A stretch of 57,667 nucleotides of DNA from Fibrobacter succinogenes. Its GTDB lineage: Bacteria; Fibrobacterota; Fibrobacteria; Fibrobacterales; Fibrobacteraceae. The DNA lies in assembly GCF_902779965.1 (NCBI RefSeq), contig NZ_CACZDK010000036.1, positions 1 to 57,667 on the forward strand, in the 5' to 3' direction. The notes beneath the pieces were generated by a model that saw nothing but the letters and a program-made list of their open reading frames with translations, was not told the DNA's origin and searched no databases. This document shows, in pieces, positions 8,999-16,333 of this stretch; position 1 is the stretch's first letter; each line of letters opens with the position of its first letter. The position numbers and the translations under genes are program-made.

Positions 8999-10912
8999 AT
9001 GAAGTTTCCAAGACGAAATTCGTTGGTGAGTGATTTTATTGGAGCGGCGTTCTGTTTGTTTATGGCGTTTGCTCTGGTCATGATGTATGCGGGCTGCTCC
9101 GAAGATGTTGATCGGTCTCCGTTGGCGCGTGACGGTGGTTCTACGGAAGAAACGGCTTTGCTTGAAAATATTACGGTAAAAGGCTTGGCAATGGTGAGCC
9201 CGCGGTATGAATCTCTGGATAGTACGCAATTGGAGTTTGCTTTGGGTGGAGTGCGTAAAGGCTCTATAGTGACCCTTTACGAATTGGATTCTCTTTCGTT
9301 GGATACAACGGGAGTTGCTTATGCGGATACTATCGACAATGATGAAGGGCTCTTTAATATTCAAGTGGAGGCGTTGAAATCCCCGTATGTGTTGATAGCG
9401 GCTGATATGGGGAAAATCGTGAATGTGAATGATCAAGGTATTGGCTATAGCGAAAATAATCGTGTTTTTAGAGCCGTTGCTGATGTTCGTGATAGTGCCC
9501 CTATTGTTGTTGACGTGATTTCTGATTTGTTGTATGCTCGCGTTCGTTTTTTGGTTAAATTGGATGTTGATTTTGTACAGGCGATGGATCGAGCAAAACG
9601 TGAATTGTTTGATGCGATTGGGGTCTATGATGTGGTTCCAGATTATAAAGATTTGGAAAGTCTAGATTATTATGCGATGTTGTCTGTGATTGATGCTATT
9701 GGCCTCCGTTCGGGAGTTGATGTTTTTGCGCAAAGGGGATCTTTTGCGGAATATCAATGGTTAAGTAGTAAGATTACTGATAAAACAACTGAATTGATAA
9801 GGGTGCTGAGTATTCCGCAGGCTTTCTATGACGGAATGGGGGCTCGGGGCGCTAGAATGTATCAAACGATAAAACTTTACGAAAAATATCTTGCAGGAAT
9901 TTTATCTGCAATGATAGGGGTGGGGCGTTGCACGACGTCGTTAGAAGGGCAAGTGCTTGGTATTCCCGATAGTATTAGAAATATGAAAGAATTCAAAATT
10001 GTTTGTCGCTCGGAAAGTTGGCACTTGACTTTTGATAAACATGTAAGTCATTCGTTTGGGACGATGACGGATGCTCGTGATGGAAGAACGTACAAGACGG
10101 TAACAATTGATTTTGGTGAAAAAACGGCGACTTGGATGGCCGAAAACTTGAATTACAATGGCGCTATGCTTGATACTACATATTGCTATGACGATAAAGC
10201 TGAAAATTGTGAAATCTTTGGCCGTCAGTATGATTGGCACACGGCGGTGGGATTAGGCAAATCTGTTTTGCGGAATTGGTCGTATGTGAATATGGATGCA
10301 TGTCGGGATGCGTTGTCAGATATATATATGAGGAAAGATTCACAACCTTATGATTCTGCATATGTTCAAAGATGTATAGAACATTTTGAAAATACGGATC
10401 CGTTGGCCAAGGAAAAGTGTGAGTCTTATGGTTATGGTGAGAATGTAGATACGGTATTTTTTAATCAGTGGATTACTGAAATGTGTAATGCTTATATGGG
10501 GCCGAATAATTGGCATGTTTATTTGTCTAATGTTGATTTAGATAGCATTGCTGTGAGTCAGGGCGTTTGCCCTGGGGGTTGGCGAATCCCCACTTTCGAT
10601 GATTGGGAAGAGTTCTTTAAAATTATCGAAGACGAATGGGGTAAAATTGATGTGGGCACGTATCTCATGGCGACTCCGTCAATCGAAGAGCCGTTTGGAC
10701 TGGGTATATACAATACGGCTAAAGCGGAACTGGATGAAGAATATGGAATGCGGGTTGGTGTAGAGAATAGTACGTATTTGTTTATTCCTACGAATAGCGA
10801 AAGATCAAGACGCTTTAGCCTCTCTTTCATAGGGTATACGTTCAATATTTATAACGTTATGGCGTTATCAAGTTATTATCGGAGGATGTTTGTCCGCTGC
10901 ATCAAGAATTGA
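8999..10912 (+). CDS. FISUMP-domain lipoprotein, module 3
   Basis: This 637-residue lipoprotein has the same type of signal sequence as module 2 (SDFIGAAFCLFMAFALVMMY, then AGC). The N-terminal domain shows GSIVTLYELDSLSLDTTG, DTIDNDEGLF and LKSPYVLIAA. Residues about 150-300 are largely helical and poorly conserved among the paralogues. The FISUMP domain begins near residue 360 (DGRTYKTVTIDFGEKTATWM), contains CYDDKAENCEIFGRQYDW and CPGGWRIPTFDDWEEF, and ends FVRCIKN. It is co-transcribed with the module 3 regulator, with its ribosome binding site overlapping the regulator stop. The biochemical function is unknown. Confidence 0.88.
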   Translation: MKFPRRNSLVSDFIGAAFCLFMAFALVMMYAGCSEDVDRSPLARDGGSTEETALLENITVKGLAMVSPRYESLDSTQLEFALGGVRKGSIVTLYELDSLSLDTTGVAYADTIDNDEGLFNIQVEALKSPYVLIAADMGKIVNVNDQGIGYSENNRVFRAVADVRDSAPIVVDVISDLLYARVRFLVKLDVDFVQAMDRAKRELFDAIGVYDVVPDYKDLESLDYYAMLSVIDAIGLRSGVDVFAQRGSFAEYQWLSSKITDKTTELIRVLSIPQAFYDGMGARGARMYQTIKLYEKYLAGILSAMIGVGRCTTSLEGQVLGIPDSIRNMKEFKIVCRSESWHLTFDKHVSHSFGTMTDARDGRTYKTVTIDFGEKTATWMAENLNYNGAMLDTTYCYDDKAENCEIFGRQYDWHTAVGLGKSVLRNWSYVNMDACRDALSDIYMRKDSQPYDSAYVQRCIEHFENTDPLAKEKCESYGYGENVDTVFFNQWITEMCNAYMGPNNWHVYLSNVDLDSIAVSQGVCPGGWRIPTFDDWEEFFKIIEDEWGKIDVGTYLMATPSIEEPFGLGIYNTAKAELDEEYGMRVGVENSTYLFIPTNSERSRRFSLSFIGYTFNIYNVMALSSYYRRMFVRCIKN

Positions 10913-10936
10913 ATTTGATCCCCCAAAACATGAGTG

Positions 10937-11087
10937 TAAGGAGGAAATGGGGGACAGAAGACGGGCTGCGGCCCGCCTTCTTTTTGTATTCGTCGTTCTC
11001 GATCGAAGAGAGGGAACCCGTTGTTTCTCGCAGTCATCCTCGCTTACGCGAGTAACCGTTAAAATGTATGTCGCCATGCCTGTATAG
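10937..11087 (+). other. Orphan Shine-Dalgarno with a 46-codon mini-ORF over the terminator, module 3
   Basis: TAAGGAGGAAATG ends at 10,949. The frame from 10,947 reads MGDRRRAAARLLFVFV and stops at 11,087. About 40 bp upstream of the hairpin are also shared with module 2 (GAATTTGATCCCC, then ACATGAGTGTAAGGAGG). The coding nature is doubtful because the conserved peptide start coincides with the hairpin. Confidence 0.35.
10957..10985 (+). terminator. Intrinsic terminator of module 3
   Basis: GAAGACGGGC, loop TGCG and GCCCGCCTTC form a stem with one A-C mismatch, followed by TTTTT. Confidence 0.9.
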
Positions 11088-11130
11088 GCTTATGTCATCC
11101 TCGCGCAGGCGAGGATCCATTATTTCTCGT
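10990..11130. repeat. Tandem GTCAT-type palindromic elements
   Basis: Three related units follow each other: 10,992-11,019 (GTCGTTCTCGATCGAAGAG...), about 11,033-11,056 (GTCATCCTCGCTTACGCGAG) and 11,094-11,117 (GTCATCCTCGCGCAGGCGAG, then GATCC). The first matches 24 of 28 bases of a segment inside the GSCFA coding sequence at 3782-3809. The rest of the gap to 11,338 is AT-rich and holds the module 4 promoter. Confidence 0.75.
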
Positions 11131-11250
11131 TTTACCGTTTTGTATTGAGAGCAAATACTTTGTTTGTATTATTGAAAATTCTAAAATTTTTATCAATTAT
11201 TGAATTTTGTATAATTTTAACTAAAAACGCTAAAAATTTATGGTGAAGTA

Positions 11251-11279
11251 TTGACTTTTTGAAATTTTGAATTTATATT
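11251..11279 (+). promoter_or_regulatory. Promoter of module 4
   Basis: TTGACT (11,251-11,256) and TATATT (11,274-11,279) have a 17-bp spacer. Distances to the regulator start are the same as in module 3, and the leader shares ACGGCACGGAC and GCTGTTTGTG. Confidence 0.8.
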
Positions 11280-11338
11280 TGAATTTGAAAACGGCACGGA
11301 CCGTAAAGTCGAGATGCTGTTTGTGCTAGGAGGAAACA

Positions 11339-12172
11339 ATGAAAGATGTACTAGAATACACTAGTTATCGTCAGTATATTGCGGACTATTACGCTGAGAA
11401 AAAGGCGAAGTCTGCGTTTACTTGGCAAGAATTCACGCGGGCGGCAGGCTTCTCCTCGCCGGTTCATCTTAAATATGCAAGTGAAGGCCGCTTGAACTTG
11501 AGCGATGCGGCTGCATTGCGTGTGGCGCAGGCCATGCATCTTGTCGATTTTGAACAGGAATATTTTTGCGAGATGGTCAAGTTTGACAACGCGAAAACAG
11601 ATGCCGAAAAGAAGGCCGCGTTTAGCAAAATGCTTTCCATCGCTGATGCGCATAAGGCGAAAATCATTGAGGGCGATTCGTTCCGCTATTTTGAAAGCTG
11701 GAAAAATCCAGTGCTCCGTGAACTTGCTCCAGCGATGCCTGGCGCAAAACCTCTTACGCTTGCAAAAACATGTCGCCCGGCAATTACTGCAGCTGAGGTT
11801 AGCGAGACTTTGAATTTTTTGGTCAAGGCGGGATTACTCAAAAAGGACGAAGAAGGACGCTACGTGCAAACGGACACCTTTGTGACGACGGGGCCAATGG
11901 AAGTGACTCCTGTAGCTGTTCGCGGAATGCACCGCCAAATGGGCGAGTTTGCGGTAGATGCCGTTGAAGGCGTTGCTCAGGATGAACGCCATTTCTCTGG
12001 CCTTACGATGGGCCTTACGCATAAAGCGTATGATGAAATCGTTCAAGAACTCGATGCGTGCCGCAAACGCATTGCCACAATTGCGACAAGGGATGCTGAA
12101 GTCGATGACGTGTATCGCTTGAATTTTCAGCTTTTCCCGCTTACAAATAAAAGCTTAAATAAAAAGGTCTAG
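11339..12172 (+). CDS. TIGR02147-family putative regulator, module 4
   Basis: This 277-residue paralogue opens MKDVLEYTSYRQYIADYYAE. The helix-turn-helix-like region is TWQEFTRAAGFSS, then HLKYASEGRLNLSD, where Y-A replaces the Y-V of the other copies. The C-terminal blocks SFRYFESWKNPVLRELAPAM and MHRQMGEFAVDAVEG are present. The start follows CTAGGAGGAAAC. The TAG stop overlaps the AGGAGG of the next gene. It is the last regulator of the array. Control of the adjacent lipoprotein is inferred from the strict pairing. Confidence 0.9.
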   Translation: MKDVLEYTSYRQYIADYYAEKKAKSAFTWQEFTRAAGFSSPVHLKYASEGRLNLSDAAALRVAQAMHLVDFEQEYFCEMVKFDNAKTDAEKKAAFSKMLSIADAHKAKIIEGDSFRYFESWKNPVLRELAPAMPGAKPLTLAKTCRPAITAAEVSETLNFLVKAGLLKKDEEGRYVQTDTFVTTGPMEVTPVAVRGMHRQMGEFAVDAVEGVAQDERHFSGLTMGLTHKAYDEIVQELDACRKRIATIATRDAEVDDVYRLNFQLFPLTNKSLNKKV

Positions 12173-12181
12173 GAGGAAACT

Positions 12182-13987
12182 ATGAATTATTTAAAAATTA
12201 GCGGACAGCTTGTCTGCAAAATGTTGGTGCTGCTTGCTTTTGCATTTGCGGCTTGTTCCGATAATCAGGTTTCGGGCGGTGTTACCGAAGAAACACGAGT
12301 TTATGCATTGTCTGGCCGAGTGGGCGATGTGTGTCCAAAACTGCTGAAGGTTGCGGATTCGTCGGGTGTGTACGTTGATACTGTAAAATATGAGGGCTCA
12401 GTGTTTGCCGAAAAAGGATCGATTATAACCGTTTATGAATTGGATTCTTTGACTCTCGATACGACAGGTCGTTTTTTTGTAGATACAGTGGATAACGATA
12501 GTGGCCACTTTGAGTTTAAAGAAATGAATCTAAGAAGCCCTTATGTATTAATTGGAGAGCAAGTTAGCTCTCCTGATGTCCGCGATAAACGAGGTACTAT
12601 AGTTTATACGTATTATAACTACAGTGCGATAGTAGATTTGCGGAATGTGAAAAACGTAAGTATTAGCACTTTGACGACGATGAAAGTTCCACTTTTACAA
12701 AAATATTTTGCAGAAGGAAATTCTTTTGCTCAAGCAAGTAAAATGGCTGAGCGTGAAATTCTTGAAGAGTTCGGCGTGTACGAGGATCTTGGTGCATTTG
12801 AAAAAATGAATGAGGATGGTTCAGAATTGCCTTATGTTAATACAATGGCTCGTTTAAGTGAATCAGATATACGCTCGGAATTGAACTTTGAAACCCAGCT
12901 CTATTATTCTTCGCCAAAGGCGTTTTCTAATCGAAAATCTGCTGTGGAACAATTTTATTTAAATTCCATGAAGATGATAAAGTATATGGTAAATTACTTG
13001 GCTAATAAAGATGGTTTAGGTCGATGTGATGAGGCGCATGAAAATGTTTCTGGGGATGTTGGAGCTGCTAATACAAGGCTTATTACTATCGTATGTCGTT
13101 CTGGAAGTTGGACTCTTGGATTTAAAACGGTTGCTCATACGAAAGGGACAATGACGGATGAGCGAGATGGAAAGATTTATAAGACGGTGACGTATAATTG
13201 GGGTGACGTTTCTCAGACTTGGATGGCTGAAAACCTGAGTTTCACGGATACGACGTCATCGTTGATTGACAGCGCGTTGAAATCGAATTTGTCAGGGAGA
13301 ATATCTTGTTTTTTGCCTGGGTATGGTTGGGAATGGTTTGAACAATATGAATCGGGTTGCGATCCGGATGATTATGTGTATCAGTGGAAAGCCGCTATGA
13401 ATATTGGCGATGGTGATGTGAATGTTTATTCCATCGATTCTTTGGGCGATACCACATTTGTTGACAAGGCGTATTTGGATTCTCTCGAGCATTCTTATGA
13501 TTGGACCTCGACCTATTTTGATTGGACCTGGAACTATGATGATTTTGTAATTTCCTCGAATAGGAACTCTTACCAGGGGGTTTGTCCGGATGGCTGGAGG
13601 ATTCCGACGGCTGCTGATTGGATGACCTTGCTGCAAAATTTGGGCAATGAATATGATGTTGATTATGAATACGTTGTTCCAACCCTATATGATGAAACGG
13701 CGACTGGCTTTGGATTGAATGCGCATGCTAAAGCTTGGTTTGATGAAACCTTGCAAATTGTTCGATTCCAATATAATGGTTTCTCTAATGCTTTTGTGAT
13801 AGTCGATAAGCCGTTGTATATCGCTGAATTCTTTGATCGGTGGAGTCCTCGTTGTGGCTTTGGAATTTATTCTTGTGGTGTTGTTGACCATACCTTTATT
13901 TTTGGGTATTGGAATTTGCACTTGATTGATGATGATTACCATAGGTCGACAACAAAAACCGCTTTTGTCCGTTGCATCAAAAACTAA
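12182..13987 (+). CDS. FISUMP-domain lipoprotein, module 4
   Basis: This 601-residue lipoprotein has the signal peptide MNYLKISGQLVCKM...AFAAC, nearly the same as module 1. The N-terminal domain has ITVYELDSLTLDTTG, DTVDNDSGHFEF and LRSPYVLI. The helical segment QKYFAEGNSFAQASKMAERE and the following YEDLGAFE resemble module 2 rather than module 1, so the protein looks mosaic. The FISUMP domain starts near residue 330 (DGKIYKTVTYNWGDVSQTWM), includes CPDGWRIPTAADWMTL, and ends FVRCIKN. Function is unknown. Confidence 0.88.
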   Translation: MNYLKISGQLVCKMLVLLAFAFAACSDNQVSGGVTEETRVYALSGRVGDVCPKLLKVADSSGVYVDTVKYEGSVFAEKGSIITVYELDSLTLDTTGRFFVDTVDNDSGHFEFKEMNLRSPYVLIGEQVSSPDVRDKRGTIVYTYYNYSAIVDLRNVKNVSISTLTTMKVPLLQKYFAEGNSFAQASKMAEREILEEFGVYEDLGAFEKMNEDGSELPYVNTMARLSESDIRSELNFETQLYYSSPKAFSNRKSAVEQFYLNSMKMIKYMVNYLANKDGLGRCDEAHENVSGDVGAANTRLITIVCRSGSWTLGFKTVAHTKGTMTDERDGKIYKTVTYNWGDVSQTWMAENLSFTDTTSSLIDSALKSNLSGRISCFLPGYGWEWFEQYESGCDPDDYVYQWKAAMNIGDGDVNVYSIDSLGDTTFVDKAYLDSLEHSYDWTSTYFDWTWNYDDFVISSNRNSYQGVCPDGWRIPTAADWMTLLQNLGNEYDVDYEYVVPTLYDETATGFGLNAHAKAWFDETLQIVRFQYNGFSNAFVIVDKPLYIAEFFDRWSPRCGFGIYSCGVVDHTFIFGYWNLHLIDDDYHRSTTKTAFVRCIKN

Positions 13988-14017
13988 ACTGTTTAAAATC
14001 GCATAAAAATTATTTGT

Positions 14018-14058
14018 TAGGAGGAAAAGGGAAGACGGGCTGCGGCCCGCCTTCTTTT
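14018..14058 (+). terminator. Orphan Shine-Dalgarno plus terminator of module 4
   Basis: GTTAGGAGGA near 14,018 precedes the hairpin GAAGACGGGC (14,031-14,040), loop TGCG, GCCCGCCTTC (14,045-14,054) and TTTT. There is no ATG after the ribosome-binding-like motif. The layout is the same as in module 1. Confidence 0.85.
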
Positions 14059-14197
14059 CTTGTTATTCCCGGCTTGACTGAAAAACTCTCGTTATACAAG
14101 ATATCCCTTGTCATTCTCGCCTTGACAGGGAATCTCCTCATTTAAATATTGTATCTTTAATCTATCTTGCATGAAAAATGCATAAAAAGGATTTGCT

Positions 14198-14953
14198 ATG
14201 AAACCTGGGAAGACTGAACTCCGTTTGAATGCAGAAATCGAGAAACGTGGTGCGTTGTTTGCCGTGTTGTTGGATCCGGATACATCGGACGAAGCCGCCT
14301 TTGTAAAGGCTGGCTCACTCGCTGCTGAAAATGGAGCGGACCTTCTCTTGGTGGGTGGTTCTTACTTGGGCAATTTTACGCTCCCGAAGCAAGTGGCGGC
14401 GCTCAAGGCTGCCGTGGATTTGCCGGTGGTGCTTTTCCCGGGTGGGGCTTCTCAGGTTGTTCCCGGTTTTGATGCCATGCTTTTTATGACGCTTGTGAGC
14501 GGTCGCAATCCGAACTACCTCATCGACGAACAGGTTCGCGGTGGTGCACTCGTGCGCGCGCTCAACATGGAAGCTATTCCGACGGCATACCAGCTCATTA
14601 ACAGCGGTAAACGCACGACGGTCGAATACATCAGTGGCACGATGCCTGTGCCTGCAAACAAGCCCAAGCTCAGCATGGTGAACTCCATTGCTGCAGAACT
14701 CATGGGCATGCGTTATGTTTACCTCGAAGCCGGTAGCGGCGCCGAAGAACCAGTGCCGGTTGAACACGTTGCCTATACGCGCAAGGCCACCGAAATGACC
14801 ATCATCACCGGTGGTGGCATCAAGGATCCGCAGACTGCGGCCGTCCGCGTTGCTGCCGGTGCGCAAATCATCGTGACCGGAACTCTCTGGGAAAAGGTCA
14901 ACGATCCGGCGTTGCTTAAGGAATTCGCCGCCGCAATCCACGTGAAAGGCTAA
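14198..14953 (+). CDS. Geranylgeranylglyceryl phosphate synthase family protein
   Basis: This 251-residue protein resembles the PcrB/GGGPS family of TIM-barrel prenyltransferases, which join a polyprenyl diphosphate to glycerol-1-phosphate to form an ether lipid precursor (EC 2.5.1.41 for the archaeal enzyme). Visible motifs are LLDPDTSDE near the N-terminus, the LLVGGSYLG strand, YLEAGSGAEEPV in the middle and TGGGIKDP followed by IIVTGTLWE near the end, where phosphate is bound in this family. Length is typical. There is no signal peptide. It appears to be a single gene with its own upstream site (AAAAGGATTTGCT). Chain-length specificity cannot be told by eye, so the product could be a geranylgeranyl or other polyprenyl glyceryl phosphate. 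It is a bacterial member of a mainly archaeal pathway. Confidence 0.85.
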   Translation: MKPGKTELRLNAEIEKRGALFAVLLDPDTSDEAAFVKAGSLAAENGADLLLVGGSYLGNFTLPKQVAALKAAVDLPVVLFPGGASQVVPGFDAMLFMTLVSGRNPNYLIDEQVRGGALVRALNMEAIPTAYQLINSGKRTTVEYISGTMPVPANKPKLSMVNSIAAELMGMRYVYLEAGSGAEEPVPVEHVAYTRKATEMTIITGGGIKDPQTAAVRVAAGAQIIVTGTLWEKVNDPALLKEFAAAIHVKG

Positions 14954-15279
14954 AAAGCGTCGCCTGTGAGCAACGAGTGCCTCGTATTAACGAGGCTTGG
15001 TTGCGAGAGTGAGACGAAATTTTAATTGCGCCGAACGGTCTGTAAGTGTGTTGCAGCACTCCTCACGTACGTGAGTACGCTACGTCGTGCTGCGCCTGCT
15101 CTCGCTCGCTTTTACAAAGCGTCGCCTGTGAGCAATGAGTGCCTCGTATTAACGAGGCATGGTTGCGAGAGTGAGGCGAAATTTTAATTGCACTGAACGG
15201 TCTGTAAGTGCGTTGCAGCACTCCTCACGTACGTGAGTACGCTACGGTCGATAAGGCGCCTCGTCTTACTCGCTTTTAT
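14954..15279. repeat. 162-bp tandem duplication with conserved hairpins
   Basis: Two copies (14,954-15,115 and 15,116 to about 15,279) begin AAAGCGTCGCCTGTGAGCAA and end near CGCTTTTA. Each can fold into a long imperfect hairpin: TCGCCT, GCAAC and CCTCGT on one side, ACGAGG, GTTGC and AGRCGA on the other. Each also has a perfect CTCACGTACGTGAG palindrome. No open reading frame is conserved between copies. Confidence 0.85.
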
Positions 15280-15550
15280 AACCTTTCGATCAGTGTGATG
15301 GAGCGTGTCATCCTGAGCGGAGCGCATAGCGCGAAGTCGAAGGATCCAGTGACAATTTTATAGAATATCCCTAATCCATAATTTTAAATTATGAATCCGA
15401 TTGAAAGAAAGTATTAGTCAAAACGGCTAATTCCATCTACATTTGTGCCCGAAAAAAAGAGCTCTTGAAAAATTCATCGTAACGGTCGTCTCTGAAAATT
15501 CAGCAATTTTTAGAGACTCCCTAAAAAACAATCTTAAGGAGATTGAATAT
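15280..15550. repeat. GTCATCCTGAGC...GGATCC element and upstream region of the small FISUMP gene
   Basis: At 15,308-15,347 lies GTCATCCTGAGCGGAGCGCA, then TAGCGCGAAGTCGAAGGATCC, a palindromic element of a type common in bacterial intergenic DNA. The remainder is AT-rich. A ribosome binding site AAGGAG (15,536-15,541) serves the gene at 15,551. Confidence 0.7.
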
Positions 15551-16078
15551 ATGAAGTTCAAGTTCATTGGAATGGCGGCACTTATTATCGCTACGGCAGT
15601 ACTGTTTGCCGCTTGCGAAAAAGTGGAAAACTGCCACTATGATGAAGTTGCCAAGACGCTCAAGTGCCAAGGTCAAACTTATGCTACCGTCGAAACGGGT
15701 GGCCGTATCTGGATGGCCGAAAACGCAAACCTCGTGAATTTCGATTCCAGCTATTGCTATGGAAACAACCTCGACAATTGCAAAAAGTATGGCCGCCTTT
15801 ACGATTGGAAATCTGCAAATGATGCTTGCCCCACAGGTTGGGAACTCCCGAAACAGGCTGACTTTGAAAAAGCCGACTTGAAGTTGCTCAATATTAATAA
15901 GGATGGTTTCCGCTATTACGATGGAAAGTTCGCCGATGAAAATGTGAGCGCCAGTTTCTGGACTGCCGATGCTTTTGATGATTCCCGCGCGGTCATGGTT
16001 CGTATACAGGACAAAGTAACGTACGAACATTACAACAAGACCATCGCTGCTTCCGTCCGCTGCGTCAAGGTGAAGTAG
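15551..16078 (+). CDS. Small solo FISUMP-domain lipoprotein
   Basis: This 175-residue protein has a lipoprotein signal ending LFAAC (Cys22), followed almost at once by one complete minimal FISUMP domain: YATVETGGRIWMAENA, CYGNNLDNCKKYGRLYDW, CPTGWELPKQADF and the terminal SVRCVKVK. The start at 15,551 is chosen because AAGGAG sits 9 nt upstream and a good signal peptide follows; an in-frame upstream start would bury it. There is no TIGR02147 partner. It defines the core of the domain that is inserted or extended in the four module lipoproteins. Function is unknown. Confidence 0.9.
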   Translation: MKFKFIGMAALIIATAVLFAACEKVENCHYDEVAKTLKCQGQTYATVETGGRIWMAENANLVNFDSSYCYGNNLDNCKKYGRLYDWKSANDACPTGWELPKQADFEKADLKLLNINKDGFRYYDGKFADENVSASFWTADAFDDSRAVMVRIQDKVTYEHYNKTIAASVRCVKVK

Positions 16079-16130
16079 TCTGCGGATTTTGATATTATGA
16101 AATAAAATCTTTGGGAAAGCAACATCCCGT

Positions 16131-16183
16131 GTCACTCTGAACGATATAGCCCCTATCAAGTTCGTTCAGGGTGACTTCTTTTT
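16131..16183 (+). terminator. Terminator built from a GTCAC palindrome
   Basis: GTCAC-T-CTGAACGA (16,131-16,144) pairs with TCGTTCAG-G-GTGAC (16,162-16,175) as a 14-bp stem with one G-T pair. TTCTTTTTTT follows. It ends the small FISUMP gene. Confidence 0.85.
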
Positions 16184-16333
16184 TTGGGGAAATGGCTGTG
16201 AAATGTGAAATTTCCCTCATTTTCGCGAAAAAGGGGTAATAATCGAGTTTGGACTCGTCTTTTTGATTTATAAATACATATATTGAAATTGAGAATGCCG
16301 TACGGGTTGTGCGGCATCGTTTCGAGGTTTTCG

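Noticed and set aside
443-14058. Restriction, toxin-antitoxin or phage defence system
   Set aside because: The paired genes recall regulator-effector modules, but the second gene is a lipoprotein with no nuclease or toxin motif.
14315-14941. 208-codon minus-strand frame opposite the GGGPS gene
   Set aside because: Antisense shadow of a gene with a clear family match.
14954-15279. CRISPR array
   Set aside because: Only two long units in direct contact without spacers; no cas genes.
16283-16333. TTG start for the small membrane protein
   Set aside because: It lies inside a promoter-like TATAAATACATATATTG stretch and adds a polar segment before the first helix.
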